The notes beneath the pieces were generated by a model that saw only the letters and a program-made list of their open reading frames with translations, had not been told where the DNA came from and searched no databases. A stretch of DNA of 64,000 nucleotides from Amycolatopsis tolypomycina (GTDB taxonomy: Bacteria; Actinomycetota; Actinomycetes; Mycobacteriales; Pseudonocardiaceae): assembly GCF_900105945.1 (NCBI RefSeq), contig NZ_FNSO01000004.1, forward strand, positions 434,001 through 498,000. The letters are read 5' to 3'. The translations under genes and the position numbers were made by a program. Shown here one piece after another: positions 1-9,259 of this stretch (positions within the stretch are counted from its first letter, which is position 1; each line of letters begins with the position of its first letter).

Positions 1-62
1 GCATCGCCGACGCCGGCCACGATCCGGCGGGCGACGAGCTGGAGCGCCTGCTCAGGAGGTAG
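1..62 (+). CDS. 3' end of an unidentified gene (partial)
   Basis: Reading in the frame that starts at base 3 gives about 19 codons rich in Asp, Glu, Leu and Arg (ending ELERLLRR) and a TAG stop at 60-62. Codon choice is GC-ending as in the neighbours, so this is probably the C-terminus of a real gene that begins before the window. Nothing in so short a stretch identifies the product. It converges on the phosphotransferase-like gene, with a GC-rich hairpin element between them. Confidence 0.55.
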   Translation, partial: IADAGHDPAGDELERLLRR

Positions 63-105
63 GGGGTTCGGGCGGCGGAGCCCCTGGCTCGGGGCGAGGC
101 CCCAG
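62..105. repeat. GC-rich two-hairpin palindromic element, copy 1
   Basis: Two GC-rich stem-loops lie in tandem: GGGGTTC...GAGCCCC (one mismatch) and GGGGC-GAG-GCCCC. Read on the minus strand the order is the same as in the elements at 53879-53930 and 58293-58346: a G-run/C-run hairpin, a short spacer, then GGGGCTC-n-GCC and a final GGAC/GAAC-type tail. Here it fills the gap between two convergent genes and could act as a bidirectional terminator. Confidence 0.55.
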
Positions 106-108
106 ATG

Positions 109-978
109 TCACTGAGTGACTTCGCCGAGCCGGTACCGAGCGTAGGACCGGGCCGCTTCGCCGAGGCGCGTCGCGCCGGGGAAGGGGGCGGTAGCGGCCC
201 GGTAACTCCACAGTCCGGCCACATAGCACGCGAACGCGGTGACAGCACTGTCCGACCGGGCCGGCCAGCCCGCCACGGTCTCCGCCCACGCCTCGGCCGC
301 CGGCGGTTCGTGCCCGGCGGCGATCAACCGGACGACCAGGAAGGCGGTGTCCACCCAGCGTGCACCGGAGGCCGGTCGTCCCCAGTCGAGCACCCGGACC
401 GATCCGGCGTCGTCGATCACGAGCTGGTGCTCGTGCAGGTCGGTGTGGAGCAGCGAGCCGCCGTGGACCAGGTCGGCTGCGGCGCCGGACCACTCGGTCA
501 GCAGGTCGACGTCCCAGCCGGTAGCCGGGGCCAGGGCTGCCCAGCGGAGCCACCAGTCCGACACGCCCCAGCGTTCGCCGAGCGAGGGCGCGACTCCGCC
601 GGGGAGTTCCCCTAATCCGGTGACGGTCGCCGCGACGACCTCCAGGTCCGCGGAGCCGGGTGACAGATCGGCCGGCCTGCCGTGAACGTACTCGAACCCG
701 GCGACGAACCACCGGTCGTCCGCGTCCACATCCGCGCAGAACCGGACCTCCGGAGCGAAACCGGGTGCCAAGCCACTGGCAGCGACCTCGTTGCGAAGCC
801 ACCGCATCTGGGGGCTCACCCCTCGAACGCCCTTCACGAAGACGTCGTCCTGGAACACAAGTGCCGTCGAGCAGTTCTGACCTTGCTCGACGTCGCGGAC
901 GGCGGTGACCGGGCCGATGTGGCGCTGAACGGCGTCGCGGACCGCGTCCGGCAGGGCTGTCCAGGCGTATCGCTCCAT
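109..978 (-). CDS. Aminoglycoside phosphotransferase (APH)-family protein
   Basis: A 289-residue protein of the APH/choline-kinase-like fold. Residues 178-185 read HTDLHEHQ, the position of the family's catalytic loop (HGDxxxxN), and LDW at 197-199 matches the metal-binding DFD/DWE position. The catalytic Asp is kept, but the usual metal-binding Asn is Gln here. The ATG at 978 was chosen because it overlaps the stop of the upstream gene as TGATG; an upstream extension would run through that gene. It is probably translationally coupled to the GRDP-like protein. The substrate cannot be read from sequence; members phosphorylate antibiotics, sugars or other small molecules. Confidence 0.82.
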   Translation of the reverse strand: MERYAWTALPDAVRDAVQRHIGPVTAVRDVEQGQNCSTALVFQDDVFVKGVRGVSPQMRWLRNEVAASGLAPGFAPEVRFCADVDADDRWFVAGFEYVHGRPADLSPGSADLEVVAATVTGLGELPGGVAPSLGERWGVSDWWLRWAALAPATGWDVDLLTEWSGAAADLVHGGSLLHTDLHEHQLVIDDAGSVRVLDWGRPASGARWVDTAFLVVRLIAAGHEPPAAEAWAETVAGWPARSDSAVTAFACYVAGLWSYRAATAPFPGATRLGEAARSYARYRLGEVTQ

Positions 979-1523
979 CACGGCCGGACCGTAGCAGCGT
1001 CGACGAGCTGGTGGCAGCCGGTGTCGCCACTGGAGTGCGTGCACCCTTGAGTGCACTGGTGGCAGTCCGCCGGCACGGTCCACAGTGGAAGATCCACCGC
1101 GAACCCGGCGAGCCGGACGGCGATGATCGTTCGGCTCGCGGCCTCCCGGGGCGTTCGGGAGGCCGGTACGAGCCCGGTATCGGCCGGTTCGTGGTGGATG
1201 AAACGTCCTGCAACCCGCTCGCAGAAGCCCGCGTACTCGCGGGTGTACAGCAGGAACGTGTGCCAGCCGATGTCCACGACGTCGCTGGGGGCGAGCGGTT
1301 CGGTCGAGTGGGCGCAGGTGCCCAGGAACGCGAGTGCCTGGTCCATGATCCGCGCGGCGTACTCCCAGCCGACCTGGTGTTCCCGGGAGATCCGGTCGAC
1401 GAGCCGCTCGAAGAGCTCATCCGGAACGAGGTCTTGCCCATTGCGTTCGTTCACGGTGCTCGCGACGTTCTTTCCGCTGTCGATTACGTCGAGTTTCGTG
1501 GTCACGCCTTGAGCGTCGATCAC
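978..1523 (-). CDS. GRDP-like protein with cysteine-rich tail
   Basis: A 181-residue protein. The central part contains WHTFLLYTREYAGFC and GRFIHHEP, a pattern I associate with the glycine-rich-domain-protein-like family (PF07173) found beside XRE regulators in actinomycetes. The C-terminus carries a Cys/His-rich tail (DCHQCTQGC followed by GDTGCHQ) that might bind metal. Its TGA overlaps the ATG of the APH-like gene, so the two form one operon, divergent from the XRE-TPR regulator. The biochemical role is unknown. Confidence 0.7.
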   Translation of the reverse strand: MIDAQGVTTKLDVIDSGKNVASTVNERNGQDLVPDELFERLVDRISREHQVGWEYAARIMDQALAFLGTCAHSTEPLAPSDVVDIGWHTFLLYTREYAGFCERVAGRFIHHEPADTGLVPASRTPREAASRTIIAVRLAGFAVDLPLWTVPADCHQCTQGCTHSSGDTGCHQLVDAATVRP

Positions 1524-1588
1524 TGCCTGGATTTCCCACAGGGCATTCTGGAGGGCACAGACCGGCTTTCCCGGGGCAATCTACGTCG

Positions 1589-1617
1589 GTGTCACCTTTG
1601 GTCACAGCGCGTACACT
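1589..1617 (+). promoter_or_regulatory. Possible divergent promoter with GTCAC direct repeats
   Basis: The sequence between the GRDP-like gene and the regulator contains TACACT at 1612-1617, a good -10 hexamer, and two GTCAC half-sites (1591-1595 and 1601-1605) spaced 10 bp apart, one helical turn. The -35 is poor (GTGTCA, 17 bp upstream). The direct repeat could be an operator for the adjacent XRE protein. This is inference from pattern and position only. Confidence 0.3.
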
Positions 1618-1645
1618 CCACGTGATACGTGAGGGGGGCATCGGG

Positions 1646-2971
1646 GTGGTCACGCCGAACACAAAGCTTCGCGCTGCGCGCGAAGCGAAGCCGTCACGCG
1701 CGAATCCGGGTGAAGGTACGACTCGCGCGGAGCTTGCCGACGCCGTGAACCTGTACCTCTGGGATACCAGGAAGACCCACTACCACCTCGACGCGGACAC
1801 GATCAAGCGCTACGAAAGCGGCAGGGTTGGCTGGCCGGGTGAGGCGTACCGGGAGGGACTGCGGGCGGTCCTCGATGCGGCAACGGACGCCGACCTCCCT
1901 TTCCGCCCGACGAGGCGGGGCCGCGTTCCGGCCCCTCGGGCCGTGGCAGCGCTTCCGGCCGCCGCGCCGGATCGTCCCGGCCTCGTCGAGCTCGGCTCCA
2001 CTCCGGCCGGCTACCTGGCGTTGACGTCGGTCGAGACGCCGGTCCCGAAGCGGATCGGCTGGACCGATGTCGAGCACGTCCGGGCGATCACCTGCGCGGC
2101 CGCGATGTCGGAGAACCGCTTCGGCGGCGGCTTGTCCTGCGAGGCTGCCATGCAGCACCTCAGGTGGGCCGCCCGGCTCATCGATGCGCGGGCCGCCGCC
2201 GACGTGCGCGACGCCGTGTTCGAGGCAGTCGGCAACCTCAGTGGTGTGGTCGCCTTCTCCGCGTTCGACATCGCCAACCACGACGCGGCCGATCGGTGTT
2301 TCCGGTTCGCCCTGTGGTGCGCCGATCAAGGGAAGTCGTGGCCACTGCGGGCGAACACGCTCGCGGAGATGTCCCGTATGGCCGCATACCTGGGCGAAGC
2401 CGACGACGCACTGTCGCTGATCGAGTTCGCGCAGGTGCGATCGGATCGAGTGTCCGCCACGGCCCGGGCGATGTTGTGGACGATCCGCGCTCGTCTGCTC
2501 GCTTCGACCGGCCGCACGGACGAGGCGATCGCGGAGGTGGATCGTGCGGACGAGCACTTCGACGCCCGCGATCCGTCGGCTGACCCGCCGTGGCTCTGCT
2601 ACTACGACGAGGCCGAACACCAGGGAAGCACGGGAAAGGCGCTCGTCCCGGTTGCACAGGCCCGGCAGGAGCCGGAGCCGGAGCCGGCGGCGCTACGTCT
2701 CGAAGCCGCCGTTCGCCTGCAGGGCGTGGACTACCCACGATCGAGGACTTTTTCGCGCATCAGGCTCGCGGCGCTGATGATGTCGACGGGTGATCCCCGC
2801 CAAGCAGCGTCTGTCGGACGGCAGGCCGTCCTCGACGCCGAGCCGCTGCGCTCTCGGCGGATCTTGAAGGAGCTCGACAACCTGGCGTCGGTCTCCGAGC
2901 GCCACTCTCGCATCGAAGACGTCGCCGCACTGCGGTGGGACATCGCCTCATTGACCCGGCACGACACCTGA
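1646..2971 (+). CDS. XRE-type helix-turn-helix regulator with TPR-like C-terminus
   Basis: About 441 residues from GTG 1646, which has a purine-rich GAGGGGGG about 8 bases upstream and gives the N-terminus VTPNTKLRAARE typical of this actinobacterial group; an earlier start would lack a ribosome binding site. Residues 1-90 form an HTH region (TRAELADAVNLYLW, then DADTIKRYESGRVGWPG). The remaining 300 residues are alpha-helical with TPR-like helical hairpins (for example LRANTLAEMSRMAAYLGEADDAL). Such proteins sense an unknown signal through the TPR half. It is divergent from the GRDP/APH operon and followed after 13 bases by a second APH-like kinase, so it probably controls both. Confidence 0.8.
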   Translation: MVTPNTKLRAAREAKPSRANPGEGTTRAELADAVNLYLWDTRKTHYHLDADTIKRYESGRVGWPGEAYREGLRAVLDAATDADLPFRPTRRGRVPAPRAVAALPAAAPDRPGLVELGSTPAGYLALTSVETPVPKRIGWTDVEHVRAITCAAAMSENRFGGGLSCEAAMQHLRWAARLIDARAAADVRDAVFEAVGNLSGVVAFSAFDIANHDAADRCFRFALWCADQGKSWPLRANTLAEMSRMAAYLGEADDALSLIEFAQVRSDRVSATARAMLWTIRARLLASTGRTDEAIAEVDRADEHFDARDPSADPPWLCYYDEAEHQGSTGKALVPVAQARQEPEPEPAALRLEAAVRLQGVDYPRSRTFSRIRLAALMMSTGDPRQAASVGRQAVLDAEPLRSRRILKELDNLASVSERHSRIEDVAALRWDIASLTRHDT

Positions 2972-2984
2972 GACGATCGATCAC

Positions 2985-3872
2985 GTGAACCCGAATGCGA
3001 CCACCGCCGGATCGGTGCTGGCCGGAGCGGCGCGGATCGCCGGCTTCGGCGCCGCGGGGGCTGAGCTGATCCGAGACGGATCGAACGTGATGTACCGCCT
3101 GCCGTCCGGCGTCGTAGCCCGGATCGGGCGCCCGGGTACCGGAGACACGGCTCGGCGCGAGGTTCTCGTTTCCCGGTGGCTCGACGAGGCCGGTCTGCCT
3201 GCCGTCCGGGCGTTGGCGGACGCACCGCAGCCCGTCATGATCGGCGATCGGCCGGTCACCTGGTGGGTGGCACTTCCGGCGCACCGGCCGGCAACTCCTG
3301 CCGAACTCGGCGCGGTCCTCGGCCGGTTTCACTCGCTTCCCGCGCCGCGGATTCCCGGCCTGCCCCGGCACGACCCGTTCATCGACCTCGACCGCCGGAT
3401 CGGCCTGGCCACCGCACTGGATCCGGGCGACCGGACGTGGCTCGAACGCCACCTCGGGGAATTGGAACGGCGTTACCAGGACTTCGCTGACGCCGGGCCG
3501 ACCGGTGTGATCCACGGAGACGCCTGGCAAGGCAACGTGGCCGTCCCGGAGACCGGCCGGCCCATCCTGCTCGACCTGGAGATGGTGTCTTTCGGTCGTT
3601 ATGACTGGGATCTGGTCCAGGTCGCCGTGGATCACACCGATTTCGCGCGGATCACCACGAGTGAGTACGAGTCGTTCGTCGCCGGATATGGTGGGTACGA
3701 CGTGACCAGAACGCCTGGCTATCGCACACTTGCCGACATCCAGGAACTCCGTTGGGTCGCCTTCGCCTTGAGCAAAGTCGGTACCCGGCCGGAGGCCGCA
3801 GCGCAGGCGCGGCATCGGATCGCTTGCCTCCGCGGTGACGTGTCCCGTCCTTGGTCGTGGTCTGCGCTCTAA
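2985..3872 (+). CDS. APH-family small-molecule phosphotransferase
   Basis: A 295-residue kinase-like protein starting at GTG 2985, 13 bases after the regulator. The catalytic loop HGDAWQGN (177-184) and the metal-binding DLE (197-199) are intact, so it should be active. The substrate is unknown. Two APH-fold genes flanking one XRE-TPR regulator suggest a coordinated function. Its 3' end overlaps the convergent MFS gene by 4 bases. Confidence 0.85.
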   Translation: MNPNATTAGSVLAGAARIAGFGAAGAELIRDGSNVMYRLPSGVVARIGRPGTGDTARREVLVSRWLDEAGLPAVRALADAPQPVMIGDRPVTWWVALPAHRPATPAELGAVLGRFHSLPAPRIPGLPRHDPFIDLDRRIGLATALDPGDRTWLERHLGELERRYQDFADAGPTGVIHGDAWQGNVAVPETGRPILLDLEMVSFGRYDWDLVQVAVDHTDFARITTSEYESFVAGYGGYDVTRTPGYRTLADIQELRWVAFALSKVGTRPEAAAQARHRIACLRGDVSRPWSWSAL

Positions 3873-5080
3873 CGCGCTTCGACGGCGTTGCGGGCCAGCG
3901 CCAGGTAGGCCACCAGGGCCAGCACCGCGAATCCCGCCATGGTCGCGGCCATCGGCACCGCCGTTCCCGGCCCGCCGAGCCCGACCAGCGGTGTCGCCAC
4001 CGCGCCCACCACGAACTGCAGCACCCCGAGCAACGCCGAAGCCGCCCCGGCCGAGCGGGCGTGCGACGCCAGCGCCAGCGAACTCGCGTTCGGCATCACC
4101 AGGCCGATGCTCGACACCAGCAGGAACAGCGGCACCAGCAGCAGCACCAGCGGAGCCCGCAAGAGCGCCGAAACCAGCACGAAAGCCCCGCCGAGAACCC
4201 CGAGCAGCAGCCCGGACAACAGCAGGACGCGCTCGCGGACCCGGCCCACCAGGCGGCCGTTGAGCTGACCCGCCAGCACGATCCCGACGCCGTTCACCCC
4301 GAACACCACGCTGTAGGCCTGCGGGCTGAGCCCGTACACGCCCTGCAGCGCGAACGACGACGCCGAGATGTAGGCGAACATCGACGCGAACAGCAGCCCC
4401 GACGCCAGCGCGTACCCGGCGAACGACCGGTCCAGCACCAGCCGCCCGTAGGTGCGCATCACCCGGCCGAGCCGCAGCGGCGACCGCGCGGGCGACGGCT
4501 CCGGCAGGAAGAACACCACCACGGCCAGCAGCAGCGCGCCGAACGCCGTCAGCACGACGAACACCCCGCGCCACGACGTCCAGTTCAGCAGCTGCCCGCC
4601 GATCAGCGGGGCCAGGATCGGGGCCAGGCCGCTGACCAGCATCAACGTCGAGAAGAACTTCGTCATCGCGGTCCCGGAGAACAGGTCGCGGACCGTGGCG
4701 CGCGCGATCACGATGCCCGCCGCCGCGCCGAGTGACTGCACGAACCGGGCCGCGATCAGCAGCCACGCGTCCGGGCTCAGCGCGCACAGCACCGAGCCCA
4801 CGACGTACAGCACCAGCCCGGCGAGCAGCGGGCCGCGGCGGCCCAGCGCGTCCGACAGCGGCCCGAGCACCAGCTGGCCCAGCGCCAGCCCCACGATGAA
4901 CGCGCTCAGCGTCAGCTGCACCGTGCTGTCCGGCGCGTGCAGGTCGGCGGCCATCCGCGGCAGCGCCGGCAGGTACATGTCGATCGACAGCGGCCCGAAC
5001 GCGGTCAGGCCGCCCAGGACGAGGACGAACTTCAGCTGCGTGCGCCGGCTCGGCGCGGTACGTTCCGCCGTGATGGTCAT
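3869..5080 (-). CDS. Bcr/CflA-type MFS drug efflux transporter
   Basis: A 403-residue integral membrane protein with about 12 hydrophobic segments. The Bcr/CflA hallmark IDMYLPALP is at residues 33-41 in the first helix, and the MFS loop motif GPLSDALGRR follows between helices 2 and 3. Family members export drugs (bicyclomycin, chloramphenicol) or sulfonamides by proton antiport. ATG at 5080. It is divergent from the fucose operon over a 207-bp gap and is probably not part of that pathway. Confidence 0.88.
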   Translation of the reverse strand: MTITAERTAPSRRTQLKFVLVLGGLTAFGPLSIDMYLPALPRMAADLHAPDSTVQLTLSAFIVGLALGQLVLGPLSDALGRRGPLLAGLVLYVVGSVLCALSPDAWLLIAARFVQSLGAAAGIVIARATVRDLFSGTAMTKFFSTLMLVSGLAPILAPLIGGQLLNWTSWRGVFVVLTAFGALLLAVVVFFLPEPSPARSPLRLGRVMRTYGRLVLDRSFAGYALASGLLFASMFAYISASSFALQGVYGLSPQAYSVVFGVNGVGIVLAGQLNGRLVGRVRERVLLLSGLLLGVLGGAFVLVSALLRAPLVLLLVPLFLLVSSIGLVMPNASSLALASHARSAGAASALLGVLQFVVGAVATPLVGLGGPGTAVPMAATMAGFAVLALVAYLALARNAVEAR

Positions 5081-5245
5081 GCCCGTCCCTTCGTGCCCTC
5101 ACCCGGGACCAGCGGGGAGCGCCCCGGCGCTATTCCGGCTGTGATCGGTGACACGCCGTGATCACCCGGCCCACGAGCCGATACTGATCCGATCAATTTT
5201 GCAGCCGATTCGGCGATGACTCTGGATCGGCGGTCACTCGTGCGA

Positions 5246-5259
5246 TATACATCGGATGT
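5246..5259 (+). promoter_or_regulatory. Promoter -10 and candidate GntR operator of the fucose operon
   Basis: A TATACA -10-like hexamer (5246-5251) overlaps the inverted repeat ACATC-G-GATGT (5249-5259), 29 bases before the GTG of the FAH gene. A one-mismatch copy (ACCTCGGATGT, 12577-12587) lies just upstream of the GntR repressor gene of the same cluster. I infer that this is the site by which the repressor controls the operon and itself. The -35 is not clear. Confidence 0.45.
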
Positions 5260-5287
5260 CTGGTGGTGTCGTTGAAGGGAAACATCC

Positions 5288-6139
5288 GTGCAGCTTGTGC
5301 GTCTCGGAGAGCCGGGGAGTGAGCGTCCGTTCGTGCGGGCCGACGACGGCACGACCTACGAACTGGGCGGCCTCACCGCCGACATCGACGGCGGCTTCCT
5401 CGCCGCGGACGGGATCGCGAGGGTCGCCGCCGCGCTCGCCGCGGGAGAGCTGCCGAAGGCTGCGGAGACCGGCCTGCGGGTCGGCGCGCCGATCGCCCAG
5501 CCCGGCAAGGTCGTCTGCATCGGCATGAACTACCGCCGGCACGCCGAGGAGACCGGCGCGACCCCGCCCACCGAGCCCGTCGTCTTCATGAAGGCGCCGG
5601 ACGTCGTGGTCGGCCCGTCCGACGACGTCCTCATCCCGCGCGGCTCCACGAGCACCGACTGGGAGGTCGAGCTCGGCGTGGTCATCGGCAAGACGGCCCG
5701 CTACCTCGAGAGCGTCGACGAAGCTCTCGAGTACGTCGCCGGCTACGTCGTCTCCAACGACGTCTCCGAGCGCGCGCTGCAGTTCCGCACCGCCCAGTGG
5801 GACAAGGGCAAGTCGTGCGAGAACTTCAACCCGCTCGGCCCCGCGCTGGTCCCCGCGAGCGAAGTGCCCGACCCCCAGGACCTCGGCCTGCGCCTGTGGG
5901 TCAACGGCGAGAAGAAGCAGGACTCGTCCACCAAGGACATGATCTTCAGCGTCGCCGAGATCGTCCACCACCTCAGCCAGGTGATGGTGCTGCGCCCCGG
6001 CGACCTGATCAACACCGGCACCCCCGAAGGCGTCGCGCTCGGCCGGCCCGACCCGAAACCGTACCTGCGCGACGGCGACGTCATCGAGCTCGAAATCGAC
6101 GGGCTCGGGCGGCAGCGCCAGACCGCGAGGCAGGCCTGA
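5288..6139 (+). CDS. FAH-family hydrolase, probable 2,4-diketo-3-deoxy-L-fuconate hydrolase
   Basis: 283 residues, GTG start at 5288. The C-terminal 200 residues are a fumarylacetoacetate-hydrolase domain: [10 protein letters not shown], then [11 protein letters not shown], the metal-binding region around [11 protein letters not shown], and [11 protein letters not shown] near the end. In the non-phosphorylative fucose route this enzyme cleaves 2,4-diketo-3-deoxy-L-fuconate to pyruvate and L-lactate. The assignment rests on the neighbours: L-fuconate dehydratase starts 3 bases downstream, followed by an SDR. First gene of a transcript that runs to the ABC permease at 11.8 kb. Confidence 0.82.
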   Translation: MQLVRLGEPGSERPFVRADDGTTYELGGLTADIDGGFLAADGIARVAAALAAGELPKAAETGLRVGAPIAQPGKVVCIGMNYRRHAEETGATPPTEPVVFMKAPDVVVGPSDDVLIPRGSTSTDWEVELGVVIGKTARYLESVDEALEYVAGYVVSNDVSERALQFRTAQWDKGKSCENFNPLGPALVPASEVPDPQDLGLRLWVNGEKKQDSSTKDMIFSVAEIVHHLSQVMVLRPGDLINTGTPEGVALGRPDPKPYLRDGDVIELEIDGLGRQRQTARQA

Positions 6140-6141
6140 CC

Positions 6142-7446
6142 ATGGCGAAGATCATCGGCATGGAGGTCCTCGACGTCCGGTTCCCGACGTCGAAGGAGCT
6201 CGACGGCTCGGACGCGATGAACCCCGACCCGGACTACTCCGCCGCCTACGTCGTGCTGCACGCCGACGGCGGCCCGGACGGCTACGGCCTCGCGTTCACC
6301 ATCGGCCGCGGCAACGACGTCCAGGCCGCCGCGATCCGCGCGCTCGCCCCGCACGTCGTCGGCCGGGACGTCCCCGAAGACGCGGCCGCCCTCGGCGACC
6401 TGTCCCGCACGCTCGTCGGCGACTCGCAGTTCCGCTGGCTGGGCCCGGAAAAGGGCGTCGCGCACATGGCCGTCGGCGCGATCGTCAACGCCGCGTGGGA
6501 CCTCGCCGCGCGCCGCGCCGGCCTGCCGGTCTGGCAGTTCGCGGCGCGGATGACGCCCGAAGAGCTCGTCTCCCTGGTCGACTTCCGCTACCTGACCGAC
6601 GCGCTCACCGAAGCCGAGGCCCTGGACATCCTGCGCCGCGCCGAACCCGGCCGGGCCGAACGCGCCGCCCAGCTGGAAAAGCACGGCTACCGCGCCTACA
6701 GCACGTCACCCGGCTGGCTCGGGTACGCGGACGCGAAACTCGTGCGGCTGGCCGAGCAGGCCGTCGCCGACGGCTTCGAGATGATCAAGCTCAAGGTCGG
6801 CGGCAACCTCGAGGACGACGTCCGCCGCATGAAACTGGCGCGGGAGACCGTCGGCCCGGACATCCGGATCGCCGTCGACGCCAACCAGCGCTGGGACGTC
6901 TCCGCCGCGGTCACCTGGATGACCGCGCTCGCGCCCTACGACCCGTACTGGATCGAGGAACCGACGTCCCCGGACGACGTCCTCGGGCACGCGGCCATCG
7001 CGCAGGCCCTCGCGCCCATCAAGATCGCCACCGGCGAGCACGTCCAGAACCGCGTGATCTTCAAGCAGCTGCTGCAGGCGAACGCCATTTCGGTGCTGCA
7101 GCTGGACGCCGCCCGCGTCGGCGGGTTCAACGAGAACCTGGCGATCCTGCTGCTGGCCGCCAAGTTCGGCATCCCGGTGTGCCCGCACGCCGGCGGCGTC
7201 GGCCTCTGCGAGCTCGTGCGGCACCTGTCGATGTTCGACTTCGTGGCGGTGTCCGGCACCGACGCGGACCGTTCGATCGAGTGGGTCGACCACCTGCACG
7301 AGCACTTCACCGACCCGGCCGTCGTCGAGCGCGGCCGGTACCTCGCCCCGACCGCACCCGGGTTCTCCGCGCGCATGCACGACGCCACGCTGCGCCGCTT
7401 CCGGTTCCCGGACGGTCCCGAGTGGACGGAGACCGCCAGTGAGTGA
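6142..7446 (+). CDS. L-fuconate dehydratase (enolase superfamily)
   Basis: 434 residues, about the length of characterised L-fuconate dehydratases. Active-site elements of the mandelate-racemase/enolase fold are all present: KLK (Lys216 and Lys218), metal ligands Asp246 in DANQRW, Glu272/273 in WIEEP and Glu299 in GEH, and His349 in [11 protein letters not shown]. It dehydrates L-fuconate to 2-keto-3-deoxy-L-fuconate in the cytoplasm. ATG 6142 follows the FAH stop by 2 bases; its stop overlaps the next gene by 8 bases. Confidence 0.9.
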   Translation: MAKIIGMEVLDVRFPTSKELDGSDAMNPDPDYSAAYVVLHADGGPDGYGLAFTIGRGNDVQAAAIRALAPHVVGRDVPEDAAALGDLSRTLVGDSQFRWLGPEKGVAHMAVGAIVNAAWDLAARRAGLPVWQFAARMTPEELVSLVDFRYLTDALTEAEALDILRRAEPGRAERAAQLEKHGYRAYSTSPGWLGYADAKLVRLAEQAVADGFEMIKLKVGGNLEDDVRRMKLARETVGPDIRIAVDANQRWDVSAAVTWMTALAPYDPYWIEEPTSPDDVLGHAAIAQALAPIKIATGEHVQNRVIFKQLLQANAISVLQLDAARVGGFNENLAILLLAAKFGIPVCPHAGGVGLCELVRHLSMFDFVAVSGTDADRSIEWVDHLHEHFTDPAVVERGRYLAPTAPGFSARMHDATLRRFRFPDGPEWTETASE

Positions 7447-8185
7447 ATTCGAAGGCCTGGTGGCCGCCGTCACCGGAGGCGCCTCGGGCATCGGCAAGGC
7501 GGCCGCGGACCTGCTGGCCGAGCGCGGCGCGCAGGTGGCGGTCCTCGACCTGAAACCGGGCGACGACGGCTTCCGCTGCGACGTCGGCTCCGATCAGGAA
7601 GTCCGCGAAGCGATCGATGCCGTCGTCGAGCGCTTCGGACGCCTCGACATCCTGGTCAACAACGCGGGCATCGGCGCGCAGGGCGACGTCAGCGCCAACG
7701 ACGACGACGAATGGCACCGCGTGTTCGACGTCAACGTCGTCGGCATGGTCCGGCTCGCCCGCGCTGCGCTGCCGCACCTGAAGAACTCGCCGTCCGCGGC
7801 GATCGTCAACACCTGCTCCATCGCGGCCTGGGCCGGCCTGCCCAACCGCGCGCTCTACTCGGCCACCAAGGGTGCGGTGCTCTCGCTGACCCTGGCCATG
7901 GCGACCGACCACCTGCCCGACCGGATCCGCGTCAACTGCGTGTGCCCGGGCACGGCGGACACCCCGTGGGTGGGCCGGCTCCTCGACGCCGCCGAAGACC
8001 CGGCGGCCGAACGCGCGGCCCTCGCCGCCCGCCAGCCGATGGGCAGGCTGGTGACCGCGGACGAGGTCGCCAACGCGATCGCCTACCTGGCGAGCCCCCG
8101 CTCCGCCTCGACCACCGGCACCGCCCTCGCGGTCGACGGCGGCATGTACGGCCTGCGTCCTCGCGGCCCGGTTTCCCACCAGTAG
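7439..8185 (+). CDS. SDR dehydrogenase, probable 2-keto-3-deoxy-L-fuconate dehydrogenase
   Basis: A 248-residue classical short-chain dehydrogenase: NAD-binding TGGASGIG at 12-19, NNAG at 74-77, catalytic Ser127, Tyr140 and Lys144 (YSATK). The pocket segment around [16 protein letters not shown] resembles enzymes that oxidise 2-keto-3-deoxy-L-fuconate at C4, the step between the dehydratase and the FAH hydrolase encoded immediately upstream. It could instead be an L-fucose dehydrogenase, but the aldo/keto reductase at 12.8 kb fits that role. GTG 7439 lies inside the 3' end of the dehydratase gene. Confidence 0.83.
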   Translation: MSEFEGLVAAVTGGASGIGKAAADLLAERGAQVAVLDLKPGDDGFRCDVGSDQEVREAIDAVVERFGRLDILVNNAGIGAQGDVSANDDDEWHRVFDVNVVGMVRLARAALPHLKNSPSAAIVNTCSIAAWAGLPNRALYSATKGAVLSLTLAMATDHLPDRIRVNCVCPGTADTPWVGRLLDAAEDPAAERAALAARQPMGRLVTADEVANAIAYLASPRSASTTGTALAVDGGMYGLRPRGPVSHQ

Positions 8186-8218
8186 AACTTGATTCCCGCC
8201 GTCATCAAGGAGGATGCT

Positions 8219-9259
8219 GTGCGTACGAAGGTGATCAAGGTGGCCGCCGTCGCCGCCTGCGGTCTGGTATTGGCCGCCTGTGGGTCCACGAAGGACAACG
8301 CGTCGGCACCCGCGGCGGGTGGCGGCGCCGGCGGCAAGGTCGGCGCGACCCTGCCCCTGCTGACCTCGCCGTTCTGGCAGGCCTACAACAACTACGTGCC
8401 CAAGATGGCGAAGGAAGAAGGCGTCGACGTCCTCCCGACGGTCAACGCCGACAGCGACCCCGCGAAGCTGATCACCGACATCGGCACCTTCCTCAACCAG
8501 GGCGTCAAGGGCCTGGTCGTGACGCCGCTGGACTCGGCGGCCATCGTCGCCGGGCTCAAGCAGGCCGAGAACAAGGGCGTGCCGGTGGTCGCGGTCGACG
8601 TCGCCCCCGAAGGCGGCAAGGTCGCCATGGTGGTGCGGGCCGACAACAAGGCCTACGGCACCAAGGCCTGCGAAGCGATCGGCGAGAAGGTCAAGTCCGG
8701 CAAGGTCGTGCAGATCATGGGCGACCTGGCTTCGGTCAACGGCCGCGACCGCTCGGAAGCCTTCCGCGACTGCATGAAGGCCAAGTACCCCGGCATCCAG
8801 GTGCTGGAGATCCCGGCCGAGTGGAAGGCCGACAAGGCGTCCGCCGGCCTGGACAGCATGCTGACCGCCAACCCGGACATCAAGGGCGTCTACATGCAGG
8901 CCGGCGGCGTCTACCTGGCCCCGACCGAGCAGGCGCTCAAGCGCAAGAACCTGTTCTTCCCGGTGGGCGACCCGAAGCACATCGTGCTCGTCTCCAACGA
9001 CGGCATCCCGCAGGAACTGGCCGCGATCCGTGCGGGTGAGCTCGACGCGACCGTGTCCCAGCCGGCCGACGCCTACGCGAAGTACGGCCTGTACTGGCTG
9101 AAGAAGGCCATGGCGGGCGAGACGTTCAAGGCCGGGCCGACCGACCACGGCAGCACCATCGTCGAGATCAGCCCCGGCATCCTCGAGGACCAGCTGCCCG
9201 CGCCCGTCATCACCAAGGACAACGTGGACGACAAGGCCCTCTGGGGGAACAACCTGTGA
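8219..9259 (+). CDS. Sugar ABC transporter substrate-binding lipoprotein (CUT2 type)
   Basis: 346 residues from GTG 8219, chosen because AAGGAGG ends about 5 bases upstream and translation gives RTKVIK followed by a hydrophobic stretch and a lipobox (LAAC). The rest is a ribose-binding-type periplasmic fold: PFWQAYNNYVPKMAKEEGV, GVKGLVVTPLDSAAI and VSNDGIPQELAAIRAGEL. It should capture the sugar outside the membrane for the ATPase and permease that follow without gaps. Context suggests L-fucose or a related 6-deoxy sugar. Confidence 0.88.
   Translation: MRTKVIKVAAVAACGLVLAACGSTKDNASAPAAGGGAGGKVGATLPLLTSPFWQAYNNYVPKMAKEEGVDVLPTVNADSDPAKLITDIGTFLNQGVKGLVVTPLDSAAIVAGLKQAENKGVPVVAVDVAPEGGKVAMVVRADNKAYGTKACEAIGEKVKSGKVVQIMGDLASVNGRDRSEAFRDCMKAKYPGIQVLEIPAEWKADKASAGLDSMLTANPDIKGVYMQAGGVYLAPTEQALKRKNLFFPVGDPKHIVLVSNDGIPQELAAIRAGELDATVSQPADAYAKYGLYWLKKAMAGETFKAGPTDHGSTIVEISPGILEDQLPAPVITKDNVDDKALWGNNL

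Noticed and set aside
2760..5102. 780-codon open frame on the minus strand
   Set aside because: It runs antisense through the kinase and in a shifted frame through the efflux gene; the translation is Arg/Ala/Gly-rich without family motifs, as expected of GC-rich shadows.
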